From assembly GCA_016934535.1 (NCBI GenBank), contig JAFGSQ010000043.1:1-32035 (forward strand): a DNA stretch of 32,035 nucleotides, given 5' to 3'. The position numbers were made by a program, and so were the translations under genes. Shown in pieces: positions 1-8,689 of this stretch. Source of the DNA: a candidate division WOR-3 bacterium. Its GTDB lineage: Bacteria; SDB-A. The notes under the pieces were generated by a model. It worked only from the letters and a program-made list of their open reading frames with translations, ran no database searches and had not been told where the DNA came from. The stretch's first letter is position 1, and the number at the start of each line of letters is the position of its first letter.

Positions 1-61
1 ATTCGAACCGGAGACCTCCTGCGTGCAAGGCAGGCGCTCTAGCCAACTGAGCTACACCCCC
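1..61 (-). tRNA. tRNA-Ala(UGC), 3' end cut by window edge
   Basis: Read on the minus strand, the acceptor 5' strand GGGGGTG starts at 61, followed by a D-arm (GCTCAGTTGGCTAGAGC), an anticodon stem CCTGC/GCAGG around the loop CTTGCAC, and the start of the T-arm (GGTTCGAAT). The anticodon TGC lies at 25-27, giving alanine. The 3' half of the T-stem, the acceptor 3' strand and any encoded CCA lie outside the window. It sits 56 bases downstream of an ABC permease gene on the same strand. Confidence 0.93.
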
Positions 62-117
62 ATAGAGATTTTAACTTTAATTATATTTGAAGTTTGTGTC
101 AATATCTTTCGGAAGCA

Positions 118-894
118 TTATAGGATGTATCTTTTTTTCCTGAAAACGACAACTGATAAAAGTACTGAAACGCTCACTAAAATTAATATTACGGCTAAAG
201 CAACAAAAGGATTTTCAGGGGCGAGTCTTTCACTGAAAAAGCCTCCCTCTTCCCTAAGAGGAGGAAGAATCGCTTTAACGTGATAAATCACGGTCAGTTT
301 CTGAGTTGATCCCGGAAAATACTGGACAATACCCTCCCAACCGAAAATAAAAGCAAGCCCCAGCGCCGTTGATTTTGAGGCGATTAAAGACAAAAAAGCG
401 AACAACGAATAATAAGCCAATATTGCGAGTATTATCCCGGCTGAAAATTTAAATAAAATCAGGTATGATAATGGTTCGAGCAGTCTGTTAAAAAATACGA
501 CCGCAAAACAAAGAGTAAAAGCCGGAAGAACCGCTATCAAGCAAATAGAAAGATACGACAGGTATTTACCCAGAAATACGTCTTTTTTGGGAACAGGCCT
601 CGATGTCAGAAAGACTAAAGTCTTGTCTTCTATGTCCTCTCTTATGACCGAAGTTCCGTAAAAGACTGCGACTATTCCGCAATAGAAACCTATGTAAAAA
701 ATATAAGCAAAACCGGAGAAAAATGACACGTCGAAAGAAAAAGGCTCCCCTCTCATAAAGCCTGCGAATTTCACGGCACATACAATTAAAAGCGGGAATA
801 CATTGAGCAATATCAGTACTTTAGTTCTTGTTCGCCTCAATCCTGGTTTGAAGAACATCTTGAAGACTATTTGAAAACTATACGGAATGTTCAT
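118..894 (-). CDS. ABC-2 type transporter permease
   Basis: This 258-residue protein is almost entirely hydrophobic, with about six membrane segments (near residues 25-46, 57-80, 105-130, 142-170, 175-192 and 228-252). That is the usual topology of ABC-2 family permeases. The motif SRPVPKKDVFLGKYLSY after the second segment is typical of that family, where a cytoplasmic amphipathic stretch follows a phrase like LTSRP. It is the last gene of a block reading leftwards. Its ATG overlaps the stop of the upstream ATPase by one base (TGATG), so the two are translationally coupled and should form one exporter. The substrate cannot be told from sequence. Confidence 0.85.
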   Translation of the reverse strand: MNIPYSFQIVFKMFFKPGLRRTRTKVLILLNVFPLLIVCAVKFAGFMRGEPFSFDVSFFSGFAYIFYIGFYCGIVAVFYGTSVIREDIEDKTLVFLTSRPVPKKDVFLGKYLSYLSICLIAVLPAFTLCFAVVFFNRLLEPLSYLILFKFSAGIILAILAYYSLFAFLSLIASKSTALGLAFIFGWEGIVQYFPGSTQKLTVIYHVKAILPPLREEGGFFSERLAPENPFVALAVILILVSVSVLLSVVVFRKKRYIL

Positions 895-1811
895 CAGGCC
901 ACCAGATAGTCGAAAACAGATTGAAGGTTGTCATCGGACACTTCTATTTCTTCGACGTCTATAGAGTGATTGACGATTTTTTCGGTGAGAAGTCTGATAA
1001 AAAGATCTCTGTTTTGTGTTTTCACTGTCAGTTCTTCATCAGCGAAATCCAGTCCGAAAACACAATCGTTTTCAAGCAGAAGTTTGGCTAGTTTCTTCGG
1101 CTGGGTCAGTTTGATCTTTACAATGTGCGGTTTAGAATCTATGAGGCCTCTAATGTAATGAATATTGCCCTGAGCGAATATCTTCCCCTGATGTATCAGT
1201 ATAATCTCGTCCGTCATCATCTCGACCTCAGGCAAAACGTGAGAAGAAACGAGGACTGTTTTTCCGTTTTTTGAAAAATCCCTGACAATATCCATGACTT
1301 TTATCCTCCAAACCGGATCGACGCCATTGAGAGGCTCATCAAGCAGGAGCAGGTCCGGTTCATGAGAAATGCTTTGTGTGATCCGCAGTCTCTGTCTCAT
1401 GCCCATGCTGAATGTTCCGATCTGTCTCGACGCCGATTCGAAAAGCCCGAGTCTTTTGAGAGAATCTTCCGCTCTGTTTTTAGATTCTTCGACTGCATAG
1501 CCATGAAGCCTGAGGAGATTGAAAACGAATTCAAAAGCTGTCATATTCTTGAAATATGAATCGAATTCGGGGCAATAACCTATCCTCCTGAATACGTGGT
1601 CTACCGAGAATATGTCTTCGCCGAAAACCTTCACTTTTCCTATGTTGGGTTTTATCTGTCCCGCTACAAGCTTTAGAAAAGTGGATTTACCGGCTCCGTT
1701 AGGACCGAGAAGCCCGATGACGCCCTCGCCGATGTCGAGAGTGATGTCGCTGACACCGAGAACTTTTCCGTACCATTTTGATACTTCAATCACTTCGACT
1801 ATCTTATTCAT
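894..1811 (-). CDS. ABC transporter ATP-binding protein (CcmA/NatA type)
   Basis: A 305-residue ABC ATPase. Walker A is GPNGAGKST at residues 36-44. The Q-loop position reads YCPE (79-82), as in many ABC-2 ATPases. The signature SMGMRQR is at 135-141, and Walker B LLLLDEP at 154-160 is followed by LNGVDP in place of the commoner TAGLDP. An H-loop histidine lies in VSSHVLPE. The roughly 80-residue C-terminal extension beyond the nucleotide-binding domain is normal for this subgroup. The start codon directly follows the stop of the upstream permease (TAGATG), and the gene is coupled at its other end to the downstream permease. It energises export of an unknown substrate and is paralogous to the ATPase at 2660-3595. 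Confidence 0.93.
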   Translation of the reverse strand: MNKIVEVIEVSKWYGKVLGVSDITLDIGEGVIGLLGPNGAGKSTFLKLVAGQIKPNIGKVKVFGEDIFSVDHVFRRIGYCPEFDSYFKNMTAFEFVFNLLRLHGYAVEESKNRAEDSLKRLGLFESASRQIGTFSMGMRQRLRITQSISHEPDLLLLDEPLNGVDPVWRIKVMDIVRDFSKNGKTVLVSSHVLPEVEMMTDEIILIHQGKIFAQGNIHYIRGLIDSKPHIVKIKLTQPKKLAKLLLENDCVFGLDFADEELTVKTQNRDLFIRLLTEKIVNHSIDVEEIEVSDDNLQSVFDYLVA

Positions 1812-2663
1812 CTATTTTCTCTCCATTCTTCCTATTTGGGCGTGAAGCAGAAATACGAAAAATAAAGAAAGCAGAACCATATAAAAAGTTGCAATCAGGT
1901 CCATGATTCTGAAACCTCCCGCTCTTCCGAAAAACAGATTTCCGGTGCAATCGACCAGCATCGCAATTGAAGTAAAACTGAATATGTCGCTTCTGAACAC
2001 TTCTTTGAGCATACCGTAGACGGCGAGACCCAAAAAATACACAACAAAAACAATCACGCTGACGAATCTTGAATTGTCCGTGAAACTAGATACGAGAAGT
2101 GTAAAAGAAGAAAAAAATACCGATACGACAACAGAAAACGCCATACAGGAAAGAAGCGACACCGCGCTCATAGTGAAAGACGGAGAAAACACGGCTTTAA
2201 GTAAAACGAGGATCACTCCGGGCACTAAAGTAACACAGAGCATGTAAAATCCGATCACTGACATTTTCCCGGTGATGTAGTCTATTTTTCCTATGGGTCT
2301 CGAAAAATAAAGCGAAACCGCGTTTGTTTTAATGTCTTTCGAAATTAATTCCGAACCCGCTATCAGGCTGATGAGCAGCAATGTAAAAATCATGTAGCCG
2401 TTGACGTAATACAATCTGAGAATGTTTCTTATCGAGGACAGAGATTCAATGTTTTCCTGGATGAAATTGAGCTCGGGTTTTGAAGTGACGTACACAGCAA
2501 TGAGGAAAAAAGCGAGCTGAAGAGCCGACATAGCCAAAACGAGTTTCAGTAGTTTTTTTGAAAACACATAAACAATTCCGCCGCGGGAAATGGGCAGCCA
2601 TGGAAATCTACTGTGCTGAAGTTCGCCGTTCCAGCGAAAATATCCCTTTTTTCTGATTTTCAA
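1812..2663 (-). CDS. ABC-2 type transporter permease
   Basis: A 283-residue membrane protein with about six hydrophobic segments after a polar N-terminus of roughly 35 residues. The phrase YFSRPIGKIDYITGK after the second segment parallels SRPVPKKDVFLGK in the other permease of the block, supporting the ABC-2 permease assignment and common ancestry. The 5'-most start is a TTG whose bases overlap the TGA of the upstream ATPase (TTGA). The polar leader (rich in K, R, W) is unusual, so the true start may be an internal codon nearer the first membrane segment. It should pair with the ATPase encoded just upstream. Confidence 0.82.
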   Translation of the reverse strand: MKIRKKGYFRWNGELQHSRFPWLPISRGGIVYVFSKKLLKLVLAMSALQLAFFLIAVYVTSKPELNFIQENIESLSSIRNILRLYYVNGYMIFTLLLISLIAGSELISKDIKTNAVSLYFSRPIGKIDYITGKMSVIGFYMLCVTLVPGVILVLLKAVFSPSFTMSAVSLLSCMAFSVVVSVFFSSFTLLVSSFTDNSRFVSVIVFVVYFLGLAVYGMLKEVFRSDIFSFTSIAMLVDCTGNLFFGRAGGFRIMDLIATFYMVLLSLFFVFLLHAQIGRMERK

Positions 2664-3595
2664 GTTTCTGCTCCTCCGACGGCTTTGACAAACCTGTCAC
2701 TCAGAGAAGATTTCAGGCATGAATAACGGATAATTCCGGCTTTCGCTTCTAACGCAGCTTTGAACAGTTTCTTCTTGTCGTAATCTGCCGGCATTGTGAT
2801 TCTTAAAATTCTGTTTTCTCTTTTCTCAATCTTCAGCCCTTCTTCTGATAACATTCTCTCGAACGCTTCATTGTCCCCCTCAATTTTAAGTTCGACCGCG
2901 TCCTGTCTTTCCTCGCTTATGCTGCCGGTCAGTTCAGTCGCTACAATCTTCCCCTTGTCAATAATGACCGCTGAACCGCATGTGAATTCTATGTCCGGAA
3001 GTATATGAGTTGAAAGTACTATACTCATGCTTTTGTTTTCTGAAATATTTCTTATCAGATCGAGCATGTCTTTTCTTCCTTTCGGGTCCAGACCTGCTGT
3101 CGGTTCATCTAAAAAAAGCAGTTCGGGGTCGTGGACGAGAGCCTGTGCGAGTTTTATTTTCTGTTTCATTCCCGTTGAATATGTCTCGACCTTCCTGTAT
3201 CTCTGCTCTTCGAGTCCCACGTAAAACAGAACTTCGTGGGCTCTTTTCACGGCTTCATTCGGCGGCATGCCGCTTAATTCGCCGAGGTACGACACAAGAG
3301 TTATGCCGTCTACATCAGGCAGAAGACAATCGCTTTCAGGCATGTATCCGATTTTTCTTCTTATATCTTTTATTCCGCTTTTTATGTCATATCCGAGTAT
3401 TTTGCCTTTTCCTTTCCTGGTTAGAAGAAAACCGAGCATAACTTTCATGAGAGTTGTCTTGCCCGCTCCGTTAGGACCCAATAGTCCGTATACGCCTTGT
3501 TCAAGTTTCAAAGAAACCCCGTCGAGGGCTTTTATGAAACCGTAAGAATAGCTAAGGTTTTCAATGTCTATGACTAAATTACCCAATGTTTTCAC
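2660..3595 (-). CDS. ABC transporter ATP-binding protein
   Basis: A 311-residue ABC ATPase using the GTG at 3595. Walker A GPNGAGKTT is at about residues 40-48, the Q-loop region reads GYMPE, the signature is YSTGMKQK, and Walker B FLDEPTAGLDP is followed by LSTHILPD. The frame stays open upstream to an ATG at 3685, but that extension (lysine- and cysteine-rich) does not look like an ABC N-terminus and lies inside the preceding gene. With the GTG start, the protein begins a few residues before the first beta strand (LVIDIENLSYSYG), as its paralogue at 894-1811 does. No strong Shine-Dalgarno precedes the GTG, so translation is probably coupled to the overlapping upstream gene. Confidence 0.88.
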   Translation of the reverse strand: MKTLGNLVIDIENLSYSYGFIKALDGVSLKLEQGVYGLLGPNGAGKTTLMKVMLGFLLTRKGKGKILGYDIKSGIKDIRRKIGYMPESDCLLPDVDGITLVSYLGELSGMPPNEAVKRAHEVLFYVGLEEQRYRKVETYSTGMKQKIKLAQALVHDPELLFLDEPTAGLDPKGRKDMLDLIRNISENKSMSIVLSTHILPDIEFTCGSAVIIDKGKIVATELTGSISEERQDAVELKIEGDNEAFERMLSEEGLKIEKRENRILRITMPADYDKKKLFKAALEAKAGIIRYSCLKSSLSDRFVKAVGGAET

Positions 3596-3917
3596 TTTCA
3601 AGAATTTTTTTGTTGACTGTAGCCCATCTTTTTTCCAGAAACAACAATTTTTTTCTGAATTCCATGAACGTTTTGCTTTTTTCAAGTTTTAATATCAAAT
3701 TGATTTTTTTTTCCTCTTCTCGCGCCGGGTTGTCTCCCCGGACCGTTTTTTCAGCAGCGACCGTGTCAAGTGCCGAAATTTCCATTAATATTGCGTGCAA
3801 TTCCGGATCTCTTGCTAGTATCTTCTGTATTTCATCAAGATTTTTAAGTCCGTCGCTTAATTCAGACAGGGTTCCGATAAAGTTTTCGCCAGAAAAAATA
3901 TTATCGCCTTTACTCAT
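3579..3917 (-). CDS. small helical protein of unknown function
   Basis: I do not recognise this family. From the ATG at 3917 it encodes 112 residues, polar and predicted mostly helical (LSELSDGLKNLDEIQKIL, then a lysine/glutamate-rich C-terminal helix with FLEKRWATVNKKIL), without signal peptide, membrane segment or cysteines. An earlier ATG at 3962 would overlap the upstream transporter gene by 53 bases. The chosen start overlaps it by 8, which fits the tight packing of this block. Its 3' end overlaps the GTG start of the downstream ATPase by 17 bases. Short coiled-coil helpers of similar look occur beside flagellar and secretion genes, but nothing here supports that role. Confidence 0.6.
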   Translation of the reverse strand: MSKGDNIFSGENFIGTLSELSDGLKNLDEIQKILARDPELHAILMEISALDTVAAEKTVRGDNPAREEEKKINLILKLEKSKTFMEFRKKLLFLEKRWATVNKKILESENIG

Positions 3918-5079
3918 CGGACAGCTGGTTTTCTTCCGAATATTTTGGGATATTTTCATCAATAATATTTTTTTCAGATATCCTCGTCAACAGCCTTGTC
4001 AACAGAGCAACAACGGGAGAGGCTAGAATCAAACCAGGAACTCCGAACATTGAAGCGCCAACCATCAGCGAAAACATAACAACCACAGGATTCAAACCCA
4101 TTGAAGTTCCCATAATGTTGGGAGTAATGACAAAGGCGAGAAGGATCTCTTCTATCACAAAAACAACTCCGGCTTTCATAGACATCACTATGGGATTTGG
4201 TCCTGTAAATGTTATGAGCAGGGTTACAATAACAGTGAAAAGAAACCCGAAATTCGGTATGACGGAAAATATTGCGGCTAAAACTCCCAGTAAGACAGAA
4301 TACCTGACTCCCATCACGCTAAGGCCGATTCCAACGATTAATCCGTCGAGAATTGAAACTATTATCTGGCTTCGAATATACAATCCTATGACAGCGTCAG
4401 CTTCTTTGAGAATGAATTTTGACTTTTCAAGTATTTTTTCTGAAAGGAATTTCTTGAAAAAATCTTTTAAACTTGCGGCTTCCTTGAGATAAAGAAAGCT
4501 GATTATCGGTACGATTATTATGAACCATACCGTGTTTATGATAATCAACAGGACATCTTTAATTTTCAAAAGACTGCCCTGGACGTCCTGTTGTCCTATA
4601 GTAATTATTTTCGTTAGGTCAATACCGAGGTTCGTCAGGACATCGTTTTTGTCTATCCAGCTTTGAGCGACGTCAATCCTTTCATTTAACCATTCAATTA
4701 TCACAGGCAGGTATGTTATGAAATTCGTCATCTGAGTGATAAGAACCGGGACAAGGATGACAAGAAAAACGACCAAAAATGACAAAATAACAAGTTCAGC
4801 AATAATTATCGAAATAATTTTCGGGATTTTGTAAGATTCCAGTTTTTTAACGAGAGGATAAATTACATAAGCGAGAATAAAAGCCAGCACGAATGGAAGA
4901 ACGACAATCTTGATTTTCAACAGCACCCAAAGCAGTATCACAGCAAGAGAAAGAAGTAAAAACGGCTTTACCCATTGGGATTTTCTCTGCGGCAACAGAA
5001 GCATTACAGTCAACATAGCGACAAAAGGGGGCGAAAGGACGTCTCTTGCAGACCATAAAAGAAGTCCGAAAAGTCCCAT
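3910..5079 (-). CDS. AI-2E family transporter (PerM/YdiK-type membrane protein)
   Basis: A 389-residue protein with the hallmark architecture of the AI-2E (formerly UPF0118) family. A first block of hydrophobic helices ends in VLPFVLAFILAYVIYPLVKKLE, followed by a long amphipathic middle region (IDVAQSWIDKNDVLTNLGIDL) and a C-terminal bundle with GLIVGIGLSVMGVRYSVLLG and IPNFGFL, then a VVMFSLMVGASMFGVPGLIL stretch. Members are inner-membrane proteins, and some have been implicated in ion or autoinducer-2 efflux. The name does not establish a substrate. The N-terminal ~25 residues before the first conserved helix look extra, and no clear ribosome binding site precedes the ATG at 5079, so an internal start (for example Met26) is possible. 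Confidence 0.88.
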   Translation of the reverse strand: MGLFGLLLWSARDVLSPPFVAMLTVMLLLPQRKSQWVKPFLLLSLAVILLWVLLKIKIVVLPFVLAFILAYVIYPLVKKLESYKIPKIISIIIAELVILSFLVVFLVILVPVLITQMTNFITYLPVIIEWLNERIDVAQSWIDKNDVLTNLGIDLTKIITIGQQDVQGSLLKIKDVLLIIINTVWFIIIVPIISFLYLKEAASLKDFFKKFLSEKILEKSKFILKEADAVIGLYIRSQIIVSILDGLIVGIGLSVMGVRYSVLLGVLAAIFSVIPNFGFLFTVIVTLLITFTGPNPIVMSMKAGVVFVIEEILLAFVITPNIMGTSMGLNPVVVMFSLMVGASMFGVPGLILASPVVALLTRLLTRISEKNIIDENIPKYSEENQLSDE

Positions 5080-5107
5080 GATTAGAATTTTATTCTGCCA
5101 TTGCTCT

Positions 5108-5644
5108 TTAATTCATACCCTCCAGATAAACTCTTGAAACATCGGCCTCAAGAGTATAAGGGTATTCTCTGACTATTTCCAGAAAAATCTCTTTTGCTTT
5201 GTAATACTCGGTGTCCAGAAGAATAACCGCGGCCTTGAGCATATTACCGGGACTTCCGCTATCAAGATAAAAACCTGCCGATTGAATCTCCAAACCTTCT
5301 TCAAAAAGAAATGCCGCTTTTTTTGCATACAACAGAGCCAATACTTCAACGGGAGGATTCTGTGACAAGTATCTGTCGCAAACCGCCAGTTCAGGGTTTC
5401 TGTCTATTTCGGCGACGCTGTCCCCCCAATGCCCCAATTCTTTGAGTTTTGCAAAGTAATTTATTCTGCCCACAACGTCATTGAAAAGCGTGTCATCAGT
5501 TGAAACAGCCAATTGATTGAAATACTCAAACGCTTCCGATGGACCTCTTTCAAAATAGATACTGTCACCTTCGGTTATTTTTGAATGCAAAATAGAACCG
5601 TTGAAGACAATCCACATGGTAAAACAAATATCAAAAACCTGCAT
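5108..5644 (-). CDS. predicted secreted or anchored helical-repeat (TPR-like) protein
   Basis: A 178-residue protein of unknown function. Residues 1-21 are hydrophobic with little positive charge (weak signal peptide or anchor). The rest is alpha-helical with paired short helices resembling TPR units: EALALLYAKKAAFLFEEG-like spacing near the middle, and ILLDTEYYKAKEIFLEIVREYP near the end, the last being a typical TPR helix A/B pattern. The start overlaps the 3' end of the large upstream gene by 14 bases, implying coupling. Its place after a big coiled-coil membrane protein suggests an envelope complex, but this is only inference. Confidence 0.6.
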   Translation of the reverse strand: MQVFDICFTMWIVFNGSILHSKITEGDSIYFERGPSEAFEYFNQLAVSTDDTLFNDVVGRINYFAKLKELGHWGDSVAEIDRNPELAVCDRYLSQNPPVEVLALLYAKKAAFLFEEGLEIQSAGFYLDSGSPGNMLKAAVILLDTEYYKAKEIFLEIVREYPYTLEADVSRVYLEGMN

Positions 5645-8600
5645 CGTAATATCTTTTCAGGAAATGTTTCCAGAACAATTCCGGATTGGCACCGTAAGTG
5701 AATGGAACAGTTGAATTCATGATCAATTTCTCGTTTTCCAGGTAATTATCTATCCCTGTGAAGAATGGATAAGCGTAATGTCCCTCTGGCCTCTGAGCTG
5801 TCCTGACCGGCCTGGTTTGCTGTTCCCTCATTGATCTCTGGCTTTCAAGAAGCCTCTGAAGGATTCCTCTCTGCCTTTCTACAAGGTCACGGGAGATATC
5901 TCCTCTTTCAATCGCTTTCGCTGAGAGCTCCATCTGTCTTGCGATTTCTTCCAGTTCTGAAAGAATCCTGGCTGATCCCTGAGTTTGACCTGACATCTCG
6001 GAGAGTTTTTGTGACAGGGCTCTCTGATAAGCTCCCATTTCAGCCAATTGCCTCTGTGTAAGGTTCTGACTCCCCAGGATCCGCGTTAAAGAACTGTTTA
6101 TCTGAGCCTGTTCCCCTCCCATTTCAGACAACTGCTGAAGCATCCCTGAATTACCACAGGACATAGTATTTTCCATCATTCTGTTCATGCGCTCGAGCGA
6201 CTTGTAAGCGTCATTTGCGAGCTTCATTATCACAATGTGCTTTATCTGCTCCTCCGGTTTTCGCAATTCGTTTTCCATATCTGCAAGTATTCTTCCAAGA
6301 TCAGTTTCTATCAAAGATGTAAGAGAGGAAAGAGAGTCGAGGGTGTTTTTTGTTCGAACACATGAAGCGAGAGAAGCGGAAGAAAAAACCGGAGATAATT
6401 CTTTATTGTGAATGCTTTCTTCAAGCTCAGACATGCCAAGCATGCATTCCATCATTTCTTTTACGAGGGTCGATGCGGCTCCTCGTCTCATTCCGGACAT
6501 TGATTGTGAAGCTTTCTGAAGGTGAGAAGCCATCGAGGACAGTTTCTCAGTAAGTTCATCCGAAGGTTCAGCGGACGCCAAGGCTTTTTCATTTTCCTGG
6601 AGTGCCATTTCGCCTTCTCTCGACGCACTTTGAGTTTCAGTCGCAGCTTTTTCACCCATCATATCCTCGTCGAGATCCGATACTTCATCGAGTATTCTTT
6701 CAAGTTCGTCCCTGACATTTTCGAGTTGTCTTGTCGCAAGTTCCTGATTGTTCGTTTCGATCTCAGCCGAAACGTTTGCGATTTCCAGGGCTCTTCTGGC
6801 GAGTTCTTCCAGTTTTTTTTCCAGTTCAAGTCTTTTAAGCAGGTTGAGGGTTTTTTCGAGGGATTCAAGAAGGTCTCCGCTCTCAAGTTTCAACTGACCG
6901 AGTATTTCACTCATTTCATTTTCATCGGCGTTCTCTGCAAGTTCGTAGAGTTTTTCGAAAGCTTCTTTTGTCTGCTCATCCAGGACTTCTTCGTAAAGCC
7001 TTGCTATTTCAGCCGATTTTTCAAAGACGAGACTGTCCAACATGTATGACTCCATTGATGCATCAAAATACGCCCTCATCTCGTCCAAAGCCTTTGACAT
7101 TTCATCTACCAAAAGTCTGTGCTTTTTAAGCACTTCTTCAAAGTTTTCCCTGTCAGAAAAAGAAAGGGAGTCCGCCAGGATCAACCTTTGTTCGAGAAGC
7201 TCCAAATCTCTCATTATCTCGGATCCTTTTTCCCTGAAAGACACTGCTCTTTCAAAATCTGCTTTTTCGGAAGAATCGGCTGAAATGAATATTTCGTAAA
7301 GAGTCGGCATGATCAACAGAATCGTGTCTGAAAAACCTGTTTGTGGAGAAGGTCTGTTGTCTTTGACAGCGGCAAATACAAAAGCAGTCTCCCCGGGTTT
7401 TATTGTGAAGTCTCCGGCATTGAGGAGAAAATTTACTTCCAGGGGACCTTTCCCTTTTAGGAATAGTCCTTGAAAGGATTCTGTATTATCAGTACGGGAC
7501 ATAATGAGTTCGGCGTATGTCAAACCGTAGTCGTCTCTGGCGGTGATTTTGATGTCAAACTCAGATAAGTCTCCGGCTCTCAGAATTTTTTCCGGGGGAT
7601 ACGTTATCCTGCAATCCGGAGGCAGATCTTTGATAACCGCGACGATGAAATCGAGGTGTAAAGTGTCTCCCAAAACCGTCAAGGCTTCAACGAAGACACA
7701 TGATGACTCCGAGGCGGGGAATTCGAAAATGACCGTGTTGACGCTTGTTTCTTTGTTTATTTCAGCTCCTGAAATTTTCCACTCGACCGCATTTGCCGCG
7801 CTGAATAATTCGAATTTAAGAACGCTTCCTTCGGGCACCAGATATTTATTCTTAAATTCTAGCGGGTATTCTGTTTGGGCTATGTATGAAGGAAGCTCAA
7901 TGGAAGCTGATATAAACTCTATCGGAGGCGAGATAACATTTACAAACCCTTTTGCTAAAGTGTCAGTGCCGGAAACAAAATAATAATGTGTGTTTTTCTC
8001 AATTTCTCTGCAAAAGGCAAAAAATGTGTCTTCGGAATAATTGTGATCGAGTGTTTCCCCGTCCGCAATTACATGCAAATCCATGCCAGCTTTCACCGGA
8101 AAAATCGAAAATCTCAAATCCTGTCCCCAATATACCGTCGTGTCTCCGGAAGGAATAAATTTTTGTGAACCGTAATATTCTACGACAGAAACACCGAAAC
8201 GCGGAACAAATATCAGCACCGCAGACAAAACAAAAAATCCTGCGATGTCTAGCAATTTTTCGATGAATAAATTTTTGCTTTTGAGAAATCCGAGGCCGGT
8301 TTCGGCTGTTTTTTCCTTCAACTCATCCGATCCGGGCAATTCTAACGTACAAAATTCATGAGAAGCCTTTATCAAGCCTCTCGCTTCAGCCATCGCGTCA
8401 AATTCTGAAACGATAGTATTTTTTCTCAGTAATGAGGACAAAACTCCGGACAAAAATGACACGCCGGCAAAAATCGCCCATACAAGTCCAGGGGAAAAGA
8501 AAACTGAAAATAAAGCCAATAACCAGAAAAAGACGGCTATGCAACTGTAAAATGAATAAGCAATCGCTTTTGAATTGAAATTTCTAAAAAACTCATCCAT
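5631..8600 (-). CDS. large coiled-coil membrane protein, DUF4175-like
   Basis: A 989-residue protein. Two hydrophobic helices lie near residues 15-58 and a third near 113-135, followed by an extracytoplasmic beta-rich region of about 330 residues (FIPSGDTTVYWGQDLRFSI; RITYPPEKILRAGDLSEFDI). After that come some 400 residues of charged heptad-like helix with many LEEL/ELARRALE segments, then a Met/Gln/Ser-rich helical tail (residues ~690-930; MNRMMENTMSCGNSGMLQQL). This order matches proteins labelled DUF4175 in Bacteroidota and relatives as I remember them; the function is unknown. It is first in the leftward block that also holds the TPR-like protein, transporter and ABC genes. A structural or scaffold role in the envelope is plausible. 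Confidence 0.62.
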   Translation of the reverse strand: MDEFFRNFNSKAIAYSFYSCIAVFFWLLALFSVFFSPGLVWAIFAGVSFLSGVLSSLLRKNTIVSEFDAMAEARGLIKASHEFCTLELPGSDELKEKTAETGLGFLKSKNLFIEKLLDIAGFFVLSAVLIFVPRFGVSVVEYYGSQKFIPSGDTTVYWGQDLRFSIFPVKAGMDLHVIADGETLDHNYSEDTFFAFCREIEKNTHYYFVSGTDTLAKGFVNVISPPIEFISASIELPSYIAQTEYPLEFKNKYLVPEGSVLKFELFSAANAVEWKISGAEINKETSVNTVIFEFPASESSCVFVEALTVLGDTLHLDFIVAVIKDLPPDCRITYPPEKILRAGDLSEFDIKITARDDYGLTYAELIMSRTDNTESFQGLFLKGKGPLEVNFLLNAGDFTIKPGETAFVFAAVKDNRPSPQTGFSDTILLIMPTLYEIFISADSSEKADFERAVSFREKGSEIMRDLELLEQRLILADSLSFSDRENFEEVLKKHRLLVDEMSKALDEMRAYFDASMESYMLDSLVFEKSAEIARLYEEVLDEQTKEAFEKLYELAENADENEMSEILGQLKLESGDLLESLEKTLNLLKRLELEKKLEELARRALEIANVSAEIETNNQELATRQLENVRDELERILDEVSDLDEDMMGEKAATETQSASREGEMALQENEKALASAEPSDELTEKLSSMASHLQKASQSMSGMRRGAASTLVKEMMECMLGMSELEESIHNKELSPVFSSASLASCVRTKNTLDSLSSLTSLIETDLGRILADMENELRKPEEQIKHIVIMKLANDAYKSLERMNRMMENTMSCGNSGMLQQLSEMGGEQAQINSSLTRILGSQNLTQRQLAEMGAYQRALSQKLSEMSGQTQGSARILSELEEIARQMELSAKAIERGDISRDLVERQRGILQRLLESQRSMREQQTRPVRTAQRPEGHYAYPFFTGIDNYLENEKLIMNSTVPFTYGANPELFWKHFLKRYYDAGF

Positions 8601-8689
8601 TGATCTCTGACGGTGAACTGATTTCAGACGCCATCCCCCTTGAAAAACACCTTTCCGTAAATTTAAAAATTATCTTAACGGCGTGAGCA

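Noticed and set aside
6522-7049. 175-codon plus-strand frame opposite the large coiled-coil gene
   Set aside because: Phe-rich antisense of Glu/Lys codons; a typical shadow of a charged coiled coil.
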